A stretch of DNA of 10,380 nt from an uncultured Bacteroidota bacterium (GTDB lineage Bacteria; Bacteroidota; Bacteroidia; Flavobacteriales; Flavobacteriaceae): the NCBI GenBank assembly GCA_902609035.1, contig CACLQG010000036.1, forward strand, positions 1 to 10,380, written 5' to 3'. The notes under the pieces were generated by a model that saw only the letters and a program-made list of their open reading frames with translations, was not told the origin of the DNA and did no database searches. Positions within the stretch are counted from its first letter, which is position 1; every line of letters starts with the position of its first letter. Position numbers and translations under genes: made by a program. This document shows, piece after piece, positions 1 through 6,527 of the stretch.

Positions 1-1
1 A

Positions 2-61
2 AGTGAAGAAGAAATCGTTTCGGGGTGTCAAATCATAAAGGAAACTCTAAATGAAATATGA
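2..61 (+). CDS. C-terminal end of a class III aminotransferase (partial)
   Basis: The frame is open from the window edge to a TGA at 59-61 and encodes SEEEIVSGCQIIKETLNEI. This resembles the last helix of class III PLP-dependent aminotransferases of the acetylornithine/aspartate-aminotransferase-like group, which usually end in a pattern of the type (T/S)-E-E-x-I-x-x-x-C-x-I-I-x-x-x-L-x-E-I just before the stop. The fragment is short, so the assignment rests on that pattern and on context: an aminotransferase lacking exactly this end lies on the opposite strand at 3943-4827. The gene ends 91 nt before the TPR gene on the same strand. It may be the missing 3' end of that broken gene, or the end of a second copy. 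The rest lies left of the window. Confidence 0.6.
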   Translation, partial: SEEEIVSGCQIIKETLNEI

Positions 62-152
62 GCTAATGTTAATAGTTTTGTTGAAAAGAAAAAACTTCCC
101 CACTCTTTGAGTTATCTAATCTTATTTAAATTTATTAAAAGAATACAATATT

Positions 153-1499
153 ATGTTCGATAATTTATCGGAAGACACTAACTCCTCTGTTAACAAATTT
201 GAACAAATGCTCAAAACCAATCAAGTATTGTTTTTTGATGCCGTCGAGTTTGAAAACATCATTCATCACTACATAGATTTTGCTCAATTCACACTTGCAA
301 AAAAGGCACTAAAAATGGGTATGGAGCAACATCCAAAAAATGTTGAATTGATGTTGTTAAAAAGTGAGATTTATCTCTTTGAAGGTACACTCAAAAAAGC
401 AGAAGCACTATTGATTCAAATAGAGAGGATTTCTCCTGAGCACGAGGAGATTTTTCTACAAAGGGCAAATATTTCATCGAAGAAAAAAAACCATCCTGGA
501 GCCATTCAGCTTTTAGAAAAAGCTTTAGAGGTAACTGATGAACCTATCGAAATATGGAATTTAATGGGTATGGAATACCTGTTTTTGGAAGATTATATTA
601 AAGCAAAAGAGTTTTTCTATAAATGCGTTAAAGAAAATTCTCTCGACTATCAATCCCTTTATAACCTACTACATTGTTATGATCACTTGGAAGAAAATAT
701 TGAAGCGATTAACACCCTCAACGATCTTCTTGAAATTAATCCTTACAGTGAAGTAGCGTGGCACCAATTGGGAAAAATTTATGTCAAAATCAACAAGCAA
801 GAGGAAGCACTTTCAGCTTTTGAATTTGCCATAATCAGCGATGATTGTTTTACAGGTGCCTACATTGAAAAAGGAAAGTTACTTGAAAAGATGGGGAGGA
901 TTAATGAAGCAATTGACAACTATGAATTTTCATTGAACTTTAATGATCCTAATGCTTTTGTCAATCACAGAATTGGCGTTTGTCACCTTAAATTGGGAAA
1001 TGATAAATTAGCTGTTAGATATTTTAAAGAATCTATTACATTAGAACCCAACCATGAAAAAAGCTGGATGGCTCTTATCAACTTTTTAATTGATAGTAAT
1101 GACTATCCAAAAGCACTTCATTATGTAAAAAAATCCCTCCAATCCAATTCCGATAGTTTACAATTGTGGAAAAAAAGTGCCGAAATTTATTTTCATATGA
1201 ATTTTTATGCAGAAACTGCTCATGGGTGCAAGACTGCAATCAAACTTGGAGATTATGACATCTTTAGTTGGACACTTTGGATGGATTCACTAATACTAGC
1301 TAAAAATTGGGAAAAGGCACATGAAGTTGGGAGACAAGCGCTCCAGTTTCACGAAAAAAACGCTTCTTTATTGTACCGATTAGCAGGATGTAAAATCAGA
1401 TTGGGAAACAAAATTGAAGCTTACTTGATTTTCGAACAAATCAAAAATGAAATCAAGATTCCACGGGATATAAACCATCTCTTTCCTGAACTTACATGA
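153..1499 (+). CDS. Tetratricopeptide-repeat protein
   Basis: The 448-residue product is almost wholly built of about 12 consecutive 34-residue TPR units from roughly residue 33 to 437. Several carry the usual TPR positions, for example W-H-Q-L-G-K-I-Y at 203-210 with E-E-A-L-S-A-F at 217-223, and Y-I-E-K-G-K-L-L at 237-244 with N-E-A-I-D-N-Y at 251-257. TPR solenoids are protein-binding scaffolds. No enzyme domain, signal peptide or membrane segment is visible, so a cytoplasmic adaptor is likely, but the partner cannot be read from sequence. It starts at an ATG after a 91-nt leader and is followed after 64 nt by the DUF368 pair. A short acidic/polar N-terminus (1-32) precedes the repeats. 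The protein looks complete, and only the general TPR class is certain. Confidence 0.88.
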   Translation: MFDNLSEDTNSSVNKFEQMLKTNQVLFFDAVEFENIIHHYIDFAQFTLAKKALKMGMEQHPKNVELMLLKSEIYLFEGTLKKAEALLIQIERISPEHEEIFLQRANISSKKKNHPGAIQLLEKALEVTDEPIEIWNLMGMEYLFLEDYIKAKEFFYKCVKENSLDYQSLYNLLHCYDHLEENIEAINTLNDLLEINPYSEVAWHQLGKIYVKINKQEEALSAFEFAIISDDCFTGAYIEKGKLLEKMGRINEAIDNYEFSLNFNDPNAFVNHRIGVCHLKLGNDKLAVRYFKESITLEPNHEKSWMALINFLIDSNDYPKALHYVKKSLQSNSDSLQLWKKSAEIYFHMNFYAETAHGCKTAIKLGDYDIFSWTLWMDSLILAKNWEKAHEVGRQALQFHEKNASLLYRLAGCKIRLGNKIEAYLIFEQIKNEIKIPRDINHLFPELT

Positions 1500-1563
1500 A
1501 TTATTTCCTTAGGAATAAGGGTCTTTAAATTCAATTTTCGCTCTATCTTGTTCAAAATTTTAG

Positions 1564-2523
1564 TTGTTGAAGAACTCTATCTCTAAAAAATCGTCTATTT
1601 TATTTCTTAAAGGATTGGCCATGGGAACTGCCGATCTCATGCCAGGTATTTCGGGAGGTACTATCGCTCTAATCCTAGGGGTTTATAAGGAGCTTATAAA
1701 ATCTATAGATTCTATCAACCTAAAGAATCTTAAAGAGATAAAAAATAAAGGATTTAAGAGGTTTTGGGAAAAAATAAACGGGCGTTTTCTTTCACTACTT
1801 TTTTTGGGAATTTTAACTGCAGTTTTCACCTTATCTTTTGCTATCGATTGGCTAATTAAAAATCACCCAATTCCGCTTTGGTCTTTCTTCCTTGGGTTGT
1901 TGCTTTCAAGTATTTTCTTTTTAAAGAATTCAATAAAAAAATGGGGATCAATTAATTTATCCCTTGTTTTAATAAGTGCTATTTTGTCTTTTTTATTGAC
2001 TCAGATGACCCCTATTGAGGGGGAAGTTGGACTTTTATATTTATTCATTTCAGGATTTATTGGAATTATAGCAATGATTTTACCTGGAATCTCAGGTGCC
2101 TATATTCTTATTATTCTTGGAGCTTACAGTACGATCATTGGTCTTATAAAAGATGTTTTGGGGGCATTAACCACATCTGAGATTGATATTTTTATTCCTG
2201 CTCTCTCACAATTAACAGTGTTTGCATTAGGAACGATAGTAGGTATGAGAATATTTGCATCCATTCTGAAATGGTTGTTTGATAAAGAGCACGACAAAAC
2301 TATGTCAGTTCTTATTGGTTTAATGATTGGTGCACTTCACAAAATTTGGCCTTGGCAGGAAAAATTTGAATTGATTATTGGTGAAAAATATAAAATATTT
2401 TCTAAACCTATTTACCCTTTTCAATACCCCGAAAATCCTCAAGTAGTACCTGCTTTTATTCTTTTCGTTTCAGGTCTTGTTATGGTATGGATTATTGAAC
2501 GTAATAGTAATCAAAGTCCGTAA
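1564..2523 (+). CDS. DUF368 membrane protein, candidate polyprenyl-phosphate transporter (first of a pair)
   Basis: This 319-residue integral membrane protein belongs to the DUF368 family. Some members (PopT) have been shown to return undecaprenyl phosphate, the lipid carrier of cell-wall and O-antigen synthesis, across the inner membrane. Visible family marks are K-G-L-A-M-G-T-A-D at 16-24 leading into P-G-I-S-G-G at 27-32, a second P-G-I-S-G at 174-178 from the other half of the internally duplicated fold, and I-W-P-W-Q-E at 261-266. Hydrophobic segments run throughout, and the last ends near residue 311. The start is TTG at 1564 (or the next TTG at 1567): a stop lies directly upstream at 1561-1563 and the first in-frame ATG (1621) would cut into the conserved K-G-L-A-M-G motif. 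A second family member follows after 1 nt. Transport is inferred from family membership; the substrate was not tested here. Confidence 0.88.
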   Translation: MLKNSISKKSSILFLKGLAMGTADLMPGISGGTIALILGVYKELIKSIDSINLKNLKEIKNKGFKRFWEKINGRFLSLLFLGILTAVFTLSFAIDWLIKNHPIPLWSFFLGLLLSSIFFLKNSIKKWGSINLSLVLISAILSFLLTQMTPIEGEVGLLYLFISGFIGIIAMILPGISGAYILIILGAYSTIIGLIKDVLGALTTSEIDIFIPALSQLTVFALGTIVGMRIFASILKWLFDKEHDKTMSVLIGLMIGALHKIWPWQEKFELIIGEKYKIFSKPIYPFQYPENPQVVPAFILFVSGLVMVWIIERNSNQSP

Positions 2524-2524
2524 A

Positions 2525-3538
2525 ATGAATCGAAATAAAAAATCTTTTAAAAAGGATTTAATTTTAATTTTAAAAGGAATTGCAATGGGTGCAGCCAATA
2601 AAGTTCCCGGTGTATCTGGAGGAATAGTAGCTTTTGTTGCTGGGTTTTATGAGGAGTTAATTTATTCTCTTCAAAAAATCAACCTTAAAGCATTTACTAT
2701 CTTGGTCCGAAAAGGTTGGCCTGCTTTTTACCAATACATCAATGGTCGCTTTCTAGTGCTGCTTTTTACTGGGGTAGTAATCAGTTATTTCAGTATATCA
2801 TTAATTCTAGACTATTTAATAAAAAATTATGAAATACAGGTTTTAGGAGTCTTTTTTGGAATGATAATTGCCTCACTTTACTTTGTTTATTTTCAGCTTG
2901 AAAAATGGAATCTTAAAACAATAAGTTTTCTATTAATTGGTTTATCTGTTGGATTAATCATTATGTTGTCAAAACCCTCAACAGAAAATGACGAATTATT
3001 ATTTGTTCTTTTTTGTGGGATAATCAGTGTATCGGGCATGACTTTACCTGGTCTGTCAGGTTCCTTCCTCTTACTATTATTAGGAAACTATACTCTCTTA
3101 TTAGTCGATGCGGTGAATGCTATTTATTTCACTCTTACAGATATTGCAAAACTAAACTTTGAATTTGTTGAAAATCAATCTAGAATGAAATTACTTAAAC
3201 TGGCAATTGTTTTCACTATTGGATCCATTACAGGATTGATTCTGTTTTCAAATTTCCTAAGTTATTTACTTAAAAATTATAAACAAATCACCTTATCAAC
3301 AATTATTGGTTTTATAGCTGGCTCCCTAGGGGTAATTTGGCCTTGGAGAGAAGAAGTTTTGGTGAAAAATAATTTAGGGGAAGTCCAATACAATGCTGTT
3401 GGAAATCCAATTATTGAAAACTATGATTATTACCTGCCTGATTTTTTTGAAGCTAATTTTTGGTTCATGACTTTATTCATAATTTTAGGAATATTAATAG
3501 TTACCCTATTAGAAAAATATGGAAACCAAAAAAAGTAA
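2525..3538 (+). CDS. DUF368 membrane protein, candidate polyprenyl-phosphate transporter (second of a pair)
   Basis: This 337-residue paralogue of the preceding gene has the same layout: K-G-I-A-M-G-A-A-N-K at 17-26, P-G-V-S-G-G at 28-33, N-G-R-F-L at 73-77, P-G-L-S-G-S at 175-180 and I-W-P-W-R-E-E at 271-277. A hydrophilic loop of about 35 residues then precedes a final membrane segment near 311-329. I chose the ATG at 2525, one base after the upstream stop, because it gives the usual short basic N-terminus (N-R-N-K-K-S-F-K-K). The frame stays open to a TTG at 2477, but that would overlap the first gene by 47 nt. It differs from its partner in the first motif (A-A-N-K against T-A-D-L), so the pair may differ in substrate or direction, or form a heteromer. 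Its 3' end overlaps aroE by 20 nt, which suggests co-translation. Confidence 0.88.
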   Translation: MNRNKKSFKKDLILILKGIAMGAANKVPGVSGGIVAFVAGFYEELIYSLQKINLKAFTILVRKGWPAFYQYINGRFLVLLFTGVVISYFSISLILDYLIKNYEIQVLGVFFGMIIASLYFVYFQLEKWNLKTISFLLIGLSVGLIIMLSKPSTENDELLFVLFCGIISVSGMTLPGLSGSFLLLLLGNYTLLLVDAVNAIYFTLTDIAKLNFEFVENQSRMKLLKLAIVFTIGSITGLILFSNFLSYLLKNYKQITLSTIIGFIAGSLGVIWPWREEVLVKNNLGEVQYNAVGNPIIENYDYYLPDFFEANFWFMTLFIILGILIVTLLEKYGNQKK

Positions 3539-3959
3539 TTTTAAACGCTGTGGTTTAATTGGAAGGAATATTGAGTATTCCTTTTCCAGAGGATATTTTA
3601 AACAAAAATTTGAAATTGAGAGTCTTAACAACTTTAGTTATGAGAACTTCGATTTAAAAAAGATCGATGAAATAGAAAACTTACTTACTCAAGATGATTT
3701 TTTTGGATTCAATGTTACCTCACCATACAAGAGAGAAGTCATTCCTTTTCTGAATCACCTATCCCCTGCTGCTACCGAAATTAATGCTGTAAATACTATA
3801 AAATTTGAGAAAGATGGAAGTTTAAGTGGTCATAATACCGATGTGTATGGTTTTGAAAAATCACTTAGAGAAATCATGGCCGAGATTCCTGAGAAAGCTT
3901 TAATTCTTGGGACAGGAGGAGCGTCATCAGCAGTAGCTTACGTATTTCGTTCAGGGTAG
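3519..3959 (+). CDS. aroE: Shikimate dehydrogenase AroE, N-terminal part, truncated at a junction
   Basis: AroE reduces 3-dehydroshikimate to shikimate with NADPH in aromatic amino acid synthesis. Family motifs appear in order: the substrate-binding G-L-I-G...S-F-S at 12-23, F-N-V-T-S-P-Y-K with the catalytic Lys71 at 64-71, I-N-A-V-N-T-I at 88-94, N-T-D with catalytic Asp108 at 106-108, and the start of the NADP fold, [11 protein letters not shown] at 128-138. The frame stops at 146 residues, while the family is usually about 245-280, so most of the NADP-binding domain and the C-terminal helix are missing. True AroE sequence seems to end near 3950; the last one or two codons and the stop come from an aminotransferase on the other strand. 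It starts inside the end of the second DUF368 gene. As it stands, it cannot make a normal enzyme. Confidence 0.88.
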   Translation: METKKSNFKRCGLIGRNIEYSFSRGYFKQKFEIESLNNFSYENFDLKKIDEIENLLTQDDFFGFNVTSPYKREVIPFLNHLSPAATEINAVNTIKFEKDGSLSGHNTDVYGFEKSLREIMAEIPEKALILGTGGASSAVAYVFRSG

Positions 3960-4827
3960 CAAGTGCGGCAGTTGCAATTACAGGATTCCCGCCGAAAGTT
4001 GTAATGTGACCTAGTTTTGGGTCATCTTGCAGTTTTCGCATCATTTTTTTGGGTGCTGAAAAAGCCCCAATGGGAAGACCTCCCCCTAGTGCCTTTCCCA
4101 TTACGACGATATCGGGGACTACTCCAAAATGCTCAAAACCAAACATTTTACCTGTGCGTCCAAATCCTGGTTGGATTTCATCTAGTATCATTATTGCGCC
4201 CACCTTTTCACATTTTTTCTGCACCTTCTTTAGGTAATTGTCTTTGGGTAAAATAAAGCCTGCTCCCCCTTGAATGCTCTCTAACAACACTGCTGCAGTG
4301 CTTTGGTCGATCTGGTCTAAGTCTTCCCTATTATTAAACTGAATAAACCTAACTCCTGGAAGTAATGGTCTGTATCTTTTTTTTTGATTTTCGTAGCCCA
4401 TTAGACTGAGTGCTCCGTGTGTGCTTCCATGATATGAATTTTGCGCCGCTATTAATCCAGATCTACCAGTCACTCTTTTGGCAAGTTTCAGAGCCCCCTC
4501 AATCGCCTCAGTTCCTGAATTTGTCAAGTATACGACTTCGTGTTTTTTGGGGAGTAGCCCGACCAACTGTTTACAGAGCTTAACAGCAGGAGCTTGAGCG
4601 AATTCTCCATAGACCATAACATGCATATACTTTTCTATTTGAGAGCGAAGAGCATTGACTACCTTCGGATGGGAATGACCCAGTGGAAGTGCTGATACCC
4701 CAGCAATAAAGTCTAGATACGATTTTCCTTGTGTATCAAAAATGTAACTTCCAATGGCTCTATCAATTTCTAAACCCAAAGGATTTGGGGTGGTTTTGGC
4801 TTGATATTTTAAAAAATCTTCAAGCAT
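3874..4827 (-). CDS. Class III PLP-dependent aminotransferase, C-terminally truncated
   Basis: This is an aspartate/acetylornithine-aminotransferase-like enzyme of PLP fold type I. It moves an amino group between an amino donor and a keto acid, but the substrate cannot be fixed from sequence. Visible marks are the N-terminal G-H-S-H-P-K-V-V at 50-57, the phosphate-binding N-S-G-T-E-A at 103-108, [12 protein letters not shown] at 215-226 with Asp216 facing the PLP nitrogen, the Schiff-base lysine Lys245 in V-M-G-K-A-L-G-G-G, and T-T-F-G-G-N-P at 276-282. Genuine sequence ends near Ile295 (position 3943). The remaining 22 codons to the stop at 3874 are antisense to aroE and look nothing like the family, which usually runs to about 390-400 residues. 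The small C-terminal domain is therefore missing. Its ATG abuts the ostA stop codon with no gap, so it is the last gene of the rel-fur-purA-ostA run. Confidence 0.88.
   Translation of the reverse strand: MLEDFLKYQAKTTPNPLGLEIDRAIGSYIFDTQGKSYLDFIAGVSALPLGHSHPKVVNALRSQIEKYMHVMVYGEFAQAPAVKLCKQLVGLLPKKHEVVYLTNSGTEAIEGALKLAKRVTGRSGLIAAQNSYHGSTHGALSLMGYENQKKRYRPLLPGVRFIQFNNREDLDQIDQSTAAVLLESIQGGAGFILPKDNYLKKVQKKCEKVGAIMILDEIQPGFGRTGKMFGFEHFGVVPDIVVMGKALGGGLPIGAFSAPKKMMRKLQDDPKLGHITTFGGNPVIATAALATLNEIRKLLLMTLLLSQELKLSQESRP
3939..3957. other. Rearrangement junction joining aroE to the opposite strand of an aminotransferase gene
   Basis: To the left, the + strand reads as AroE up to about A-Y-V-F-R (3936-3950). 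To the right, the - strand reads as a class III aminotransferase down to about A-T-L-N-E-I (3943-3960). The two readings overlap by only a few bases, so any shared sequence at the joint is short. A 6-bp palindrome, TACGTA, sits at 3939-3944. No insertion-sequence end, target duplication or long inverted repeat is visible here. The joint is placed from protein motifs and could shift by several bases once intact homologues are aligned. Confidence 0.75.
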
Positions 4828-6495
4828 CTAATCTTTTATTTTCTCCAGAAAAGTGTCGGGTGTAGGCATATTTCTCAATTCAGTGGGTTTAAATTGATTG
4901 TCGTCCTCGCTAAAAAGATCCAGTATTGTTTTTGGACGCTCTTCCTCCCTCCACACAAAACCTTCGAGCTTTCTGTCGTTAATGGGTAAATCTTTATCAG
5001 GATATAAATCCCCGTCTGGACTTACAAAAAAAGTAATGTCCTCGATCTGATTATCAGCTGTTGTCATTTTGAGTCTGCTACAGGTGGTCTTGTTTATTCC
5101 TATAAGTTCATTGTCATCATCTGAATACATGTAATAAACAACTTCAGTATTTTTACTGACATCAATTTCCCTAAGTTCTCCTTCTTTGAAAAGCCCATCT
5201 AATAATCCACCTTTGATTTGGTTAAACCCTGTGTCGCTTATAGAGTCTTCTTCTATAATCCAGCTGTTGCCTACTATTTTAAGTGAGTCCAGTTTCTGGG
5301 TTTTCATATCAGAAGTGAGAAAAATTTTGTTTCCAGACATTTGGCTTTTTCCAAACCATAGTACAGGGTTTCTGCCATTTTTTTGACTGGCTGTAAAAAT
5401 TTGTTCCTCTTTACGAGTCAAAGGTAGTTTTAGCAATTTGATCAAGCCTGTGCTTTGATCCAAATGCAAGGAATCAGATTTACCTCTGAGGTCTATTTTG
5501 AAAATTCTCACATCATAATAGCCTCTTAAAATTCTTTTTTCAGTCTGTCCCGTTGCAATCAAGGTATCAGCATGGATGTAAAGAGAATCTTGATCGATTA
5601 TGTTGATGGCCATAGCCCGACGGGTAATAATTGCTGAATCTTTCGCTTTAAATATTTCACCATAATGGCCATTTATTACAGATTTATTTAGCGTGTCAAT
5701 TATGCTTATATTGTTTGTAGCCGAGGCATAATCTTTTTCATTCTCAAAATAAAGACTGTCACCTCTAATTTCTTTATTATTATAGAAAATAAGTGCGTTT
5801 CTCTGGAAATTTCCTTTTTGAAGTTGGGTATCATAAGTTCCCTTTTCACAGTAAATATTGTATTCTTCCCCTACAATGGTTGTCTTACCATAGAAAAAAG
5901 CTTTATCACTTTCTGTGTAATAATCTAGCTGTTGTGATTTTAGGATATATTCTGGATCTTCAATTTTTACTTCAGAAATAAATCTATATTTCTTTTCATT
6001 CATAAAATATTTTCCCCTAATACTGGTAAGTTTCCTTTTTTCATCTAAAATGGTCCCAAAGGAATTGTAAAAGGCTTCAGATTTCAAACGATCCAAATAG
6101 AGGGTATCTGTCTTAAGATTCATATCTGGTCTTTCAAGAACGACTGCTCCCCATGCTTTTGCAAGTTTACTATTGCCGTTGTACTCAATTTGATCACAGG
6201 TAATTTTTAATGTATCTCCTTGAGTAAATACTACCGATCCATTGGCCTTAAAAAAATTTTGCTTTGGATAGAAGTATGATATATCAGATTTGATTAAGGC
6301 TCCTTCATGATGAAGATGAACCCTGATTTCCTCTTTTTTTACCAAGATATTGGCTCCAGGAAAGTTAAATTGGTCCTGCGTTGAACCTCCTGCTTGAATA
6401 ATTTCAATAATTTTTGGGTTTTCTTGGGCTAGTGTTTTAACCATTATCAATAGAAAAATGAGCTGAAGTAAACCGATTTGAATATTCTTTCCCAC
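4828..6495 (-). CDS. OstA-like outer-envelope protein (LptA/LptD N-terminal-like)
   Basis: The 555-residue exported protein is of the OstA-like type found in Bacteroidetes, related to the periplasmic beta-jellyroll of LptA and the N-terminus of LptD, which carry lipopolysaccharide to the outer membrane. A hydrophobic signal peptide spans about residues 6-23 and is likely cut after T-L-A-Q. The mature part is rich in short beta-type repeats of the form G-D-T-L or G-D-S-L followed by a tyrosine or hydrophobic strand (for example D-T-L-Y-L-D and D-S-L-Y-F-E). The C-terminal stretch has E-L-I-G-I-N-K and, later, L-E-G-F-V-W-R-E-E-E-R-P-K, which I recall as conserved in this group. There is no long C-terminal beta-barrel, so it is not a full LptD. 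The start is GTG; an in-frame stop lies 12 nt upstream and the next ATG would destroy the signal peptide. It lies 32 nt after purA. Confidence 0.8.
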   Translation of the reverse strand: MGKNIQIGLLQLIFLLIMVKTLAQENPKIIEIIQAGGSTQDQFNFPGANILVKKEEIRVHLHHEGALIKSDISYFYPKQNFFKANGSVVFTQGDTLKITCDQIEYNGNSKLAKAWGAVVLERPDMNLKTDTLYLDRLKSEAFYNSFGTILDEKRKLTSIRGKYFMNEKKYRFISEVKIEDPEYILKSQQLDYYTESDKAFFYGKTTIVGEEYNIYCEKGTYDTQLQKGNFQRNALIFYNNKEIRGDSLYFENEKDYASATNNISIIDTLNKSVINGHYGEIFKAKDSAIITRRAMAINIIDQDSLYIHADTLIATGQTEKRILRGYYDVRIFKIDLRGKSDSLHLDQSTGLIKLLKLPLTRKEEQIFTASQKNGRNPVLWFGKSQMSGNKIFLTSDMKTQKLDSLKIVGNSWIIEEDSISDTGFNQIKGGLLDGLFKEGELREIDVSKNTEVVYYMYSDDDNELIGINKTTCSRLKMTTADNQIEDITFFVSPDGDLYPDKDLPINDRKLEGFVWREEERPKTILDLFSEDDNQFKPTELRNMPTPDTFLEKIKD

Positions 6496-6527
6496 AGTAA
6501 GTAATTATATGCGTTAAATTAGAAAAT

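Noticed and set aside
73..80. TAGTTTTG upstream of the TPR gene, matching the Bacteroidetes -7 promoter pattern TAnnTTTG.
   Set aside because: No TTTG-like -33 element is found about 20 nt upstream, and such 8-mers are common by chance in AT-rich DNA.
1501..1518. Hairpin after the TPR gene (TTATTTCC / GGAATAA around a 3-nt loop) as a rho-independent terminator.
   Set aside because: The stem is short, AT-rich and has a bulge, and no run of T follows it. It could end or pause transcription only weakly, and the next gene is close and co-directional.
4017..4256. Open frames on the + strand within the aminotransferase gene (also at 5186-5386, 5793-5981, 7299-7487 and 8333-8554).
   Set aside because: They lie antisense to well-supported genes, show no recognisable domain, and look like shadows of the coding strand.
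3874..4827. Overlapping convergent aroE and aminotransferase genes as a regulated antisense pair or a phase-variable switch.
   Set aside because: Both proteins lose essential C-terminal domains, and no inverted repeats or recombinase gene are present. A rearrangement or chimera explains it more simply.
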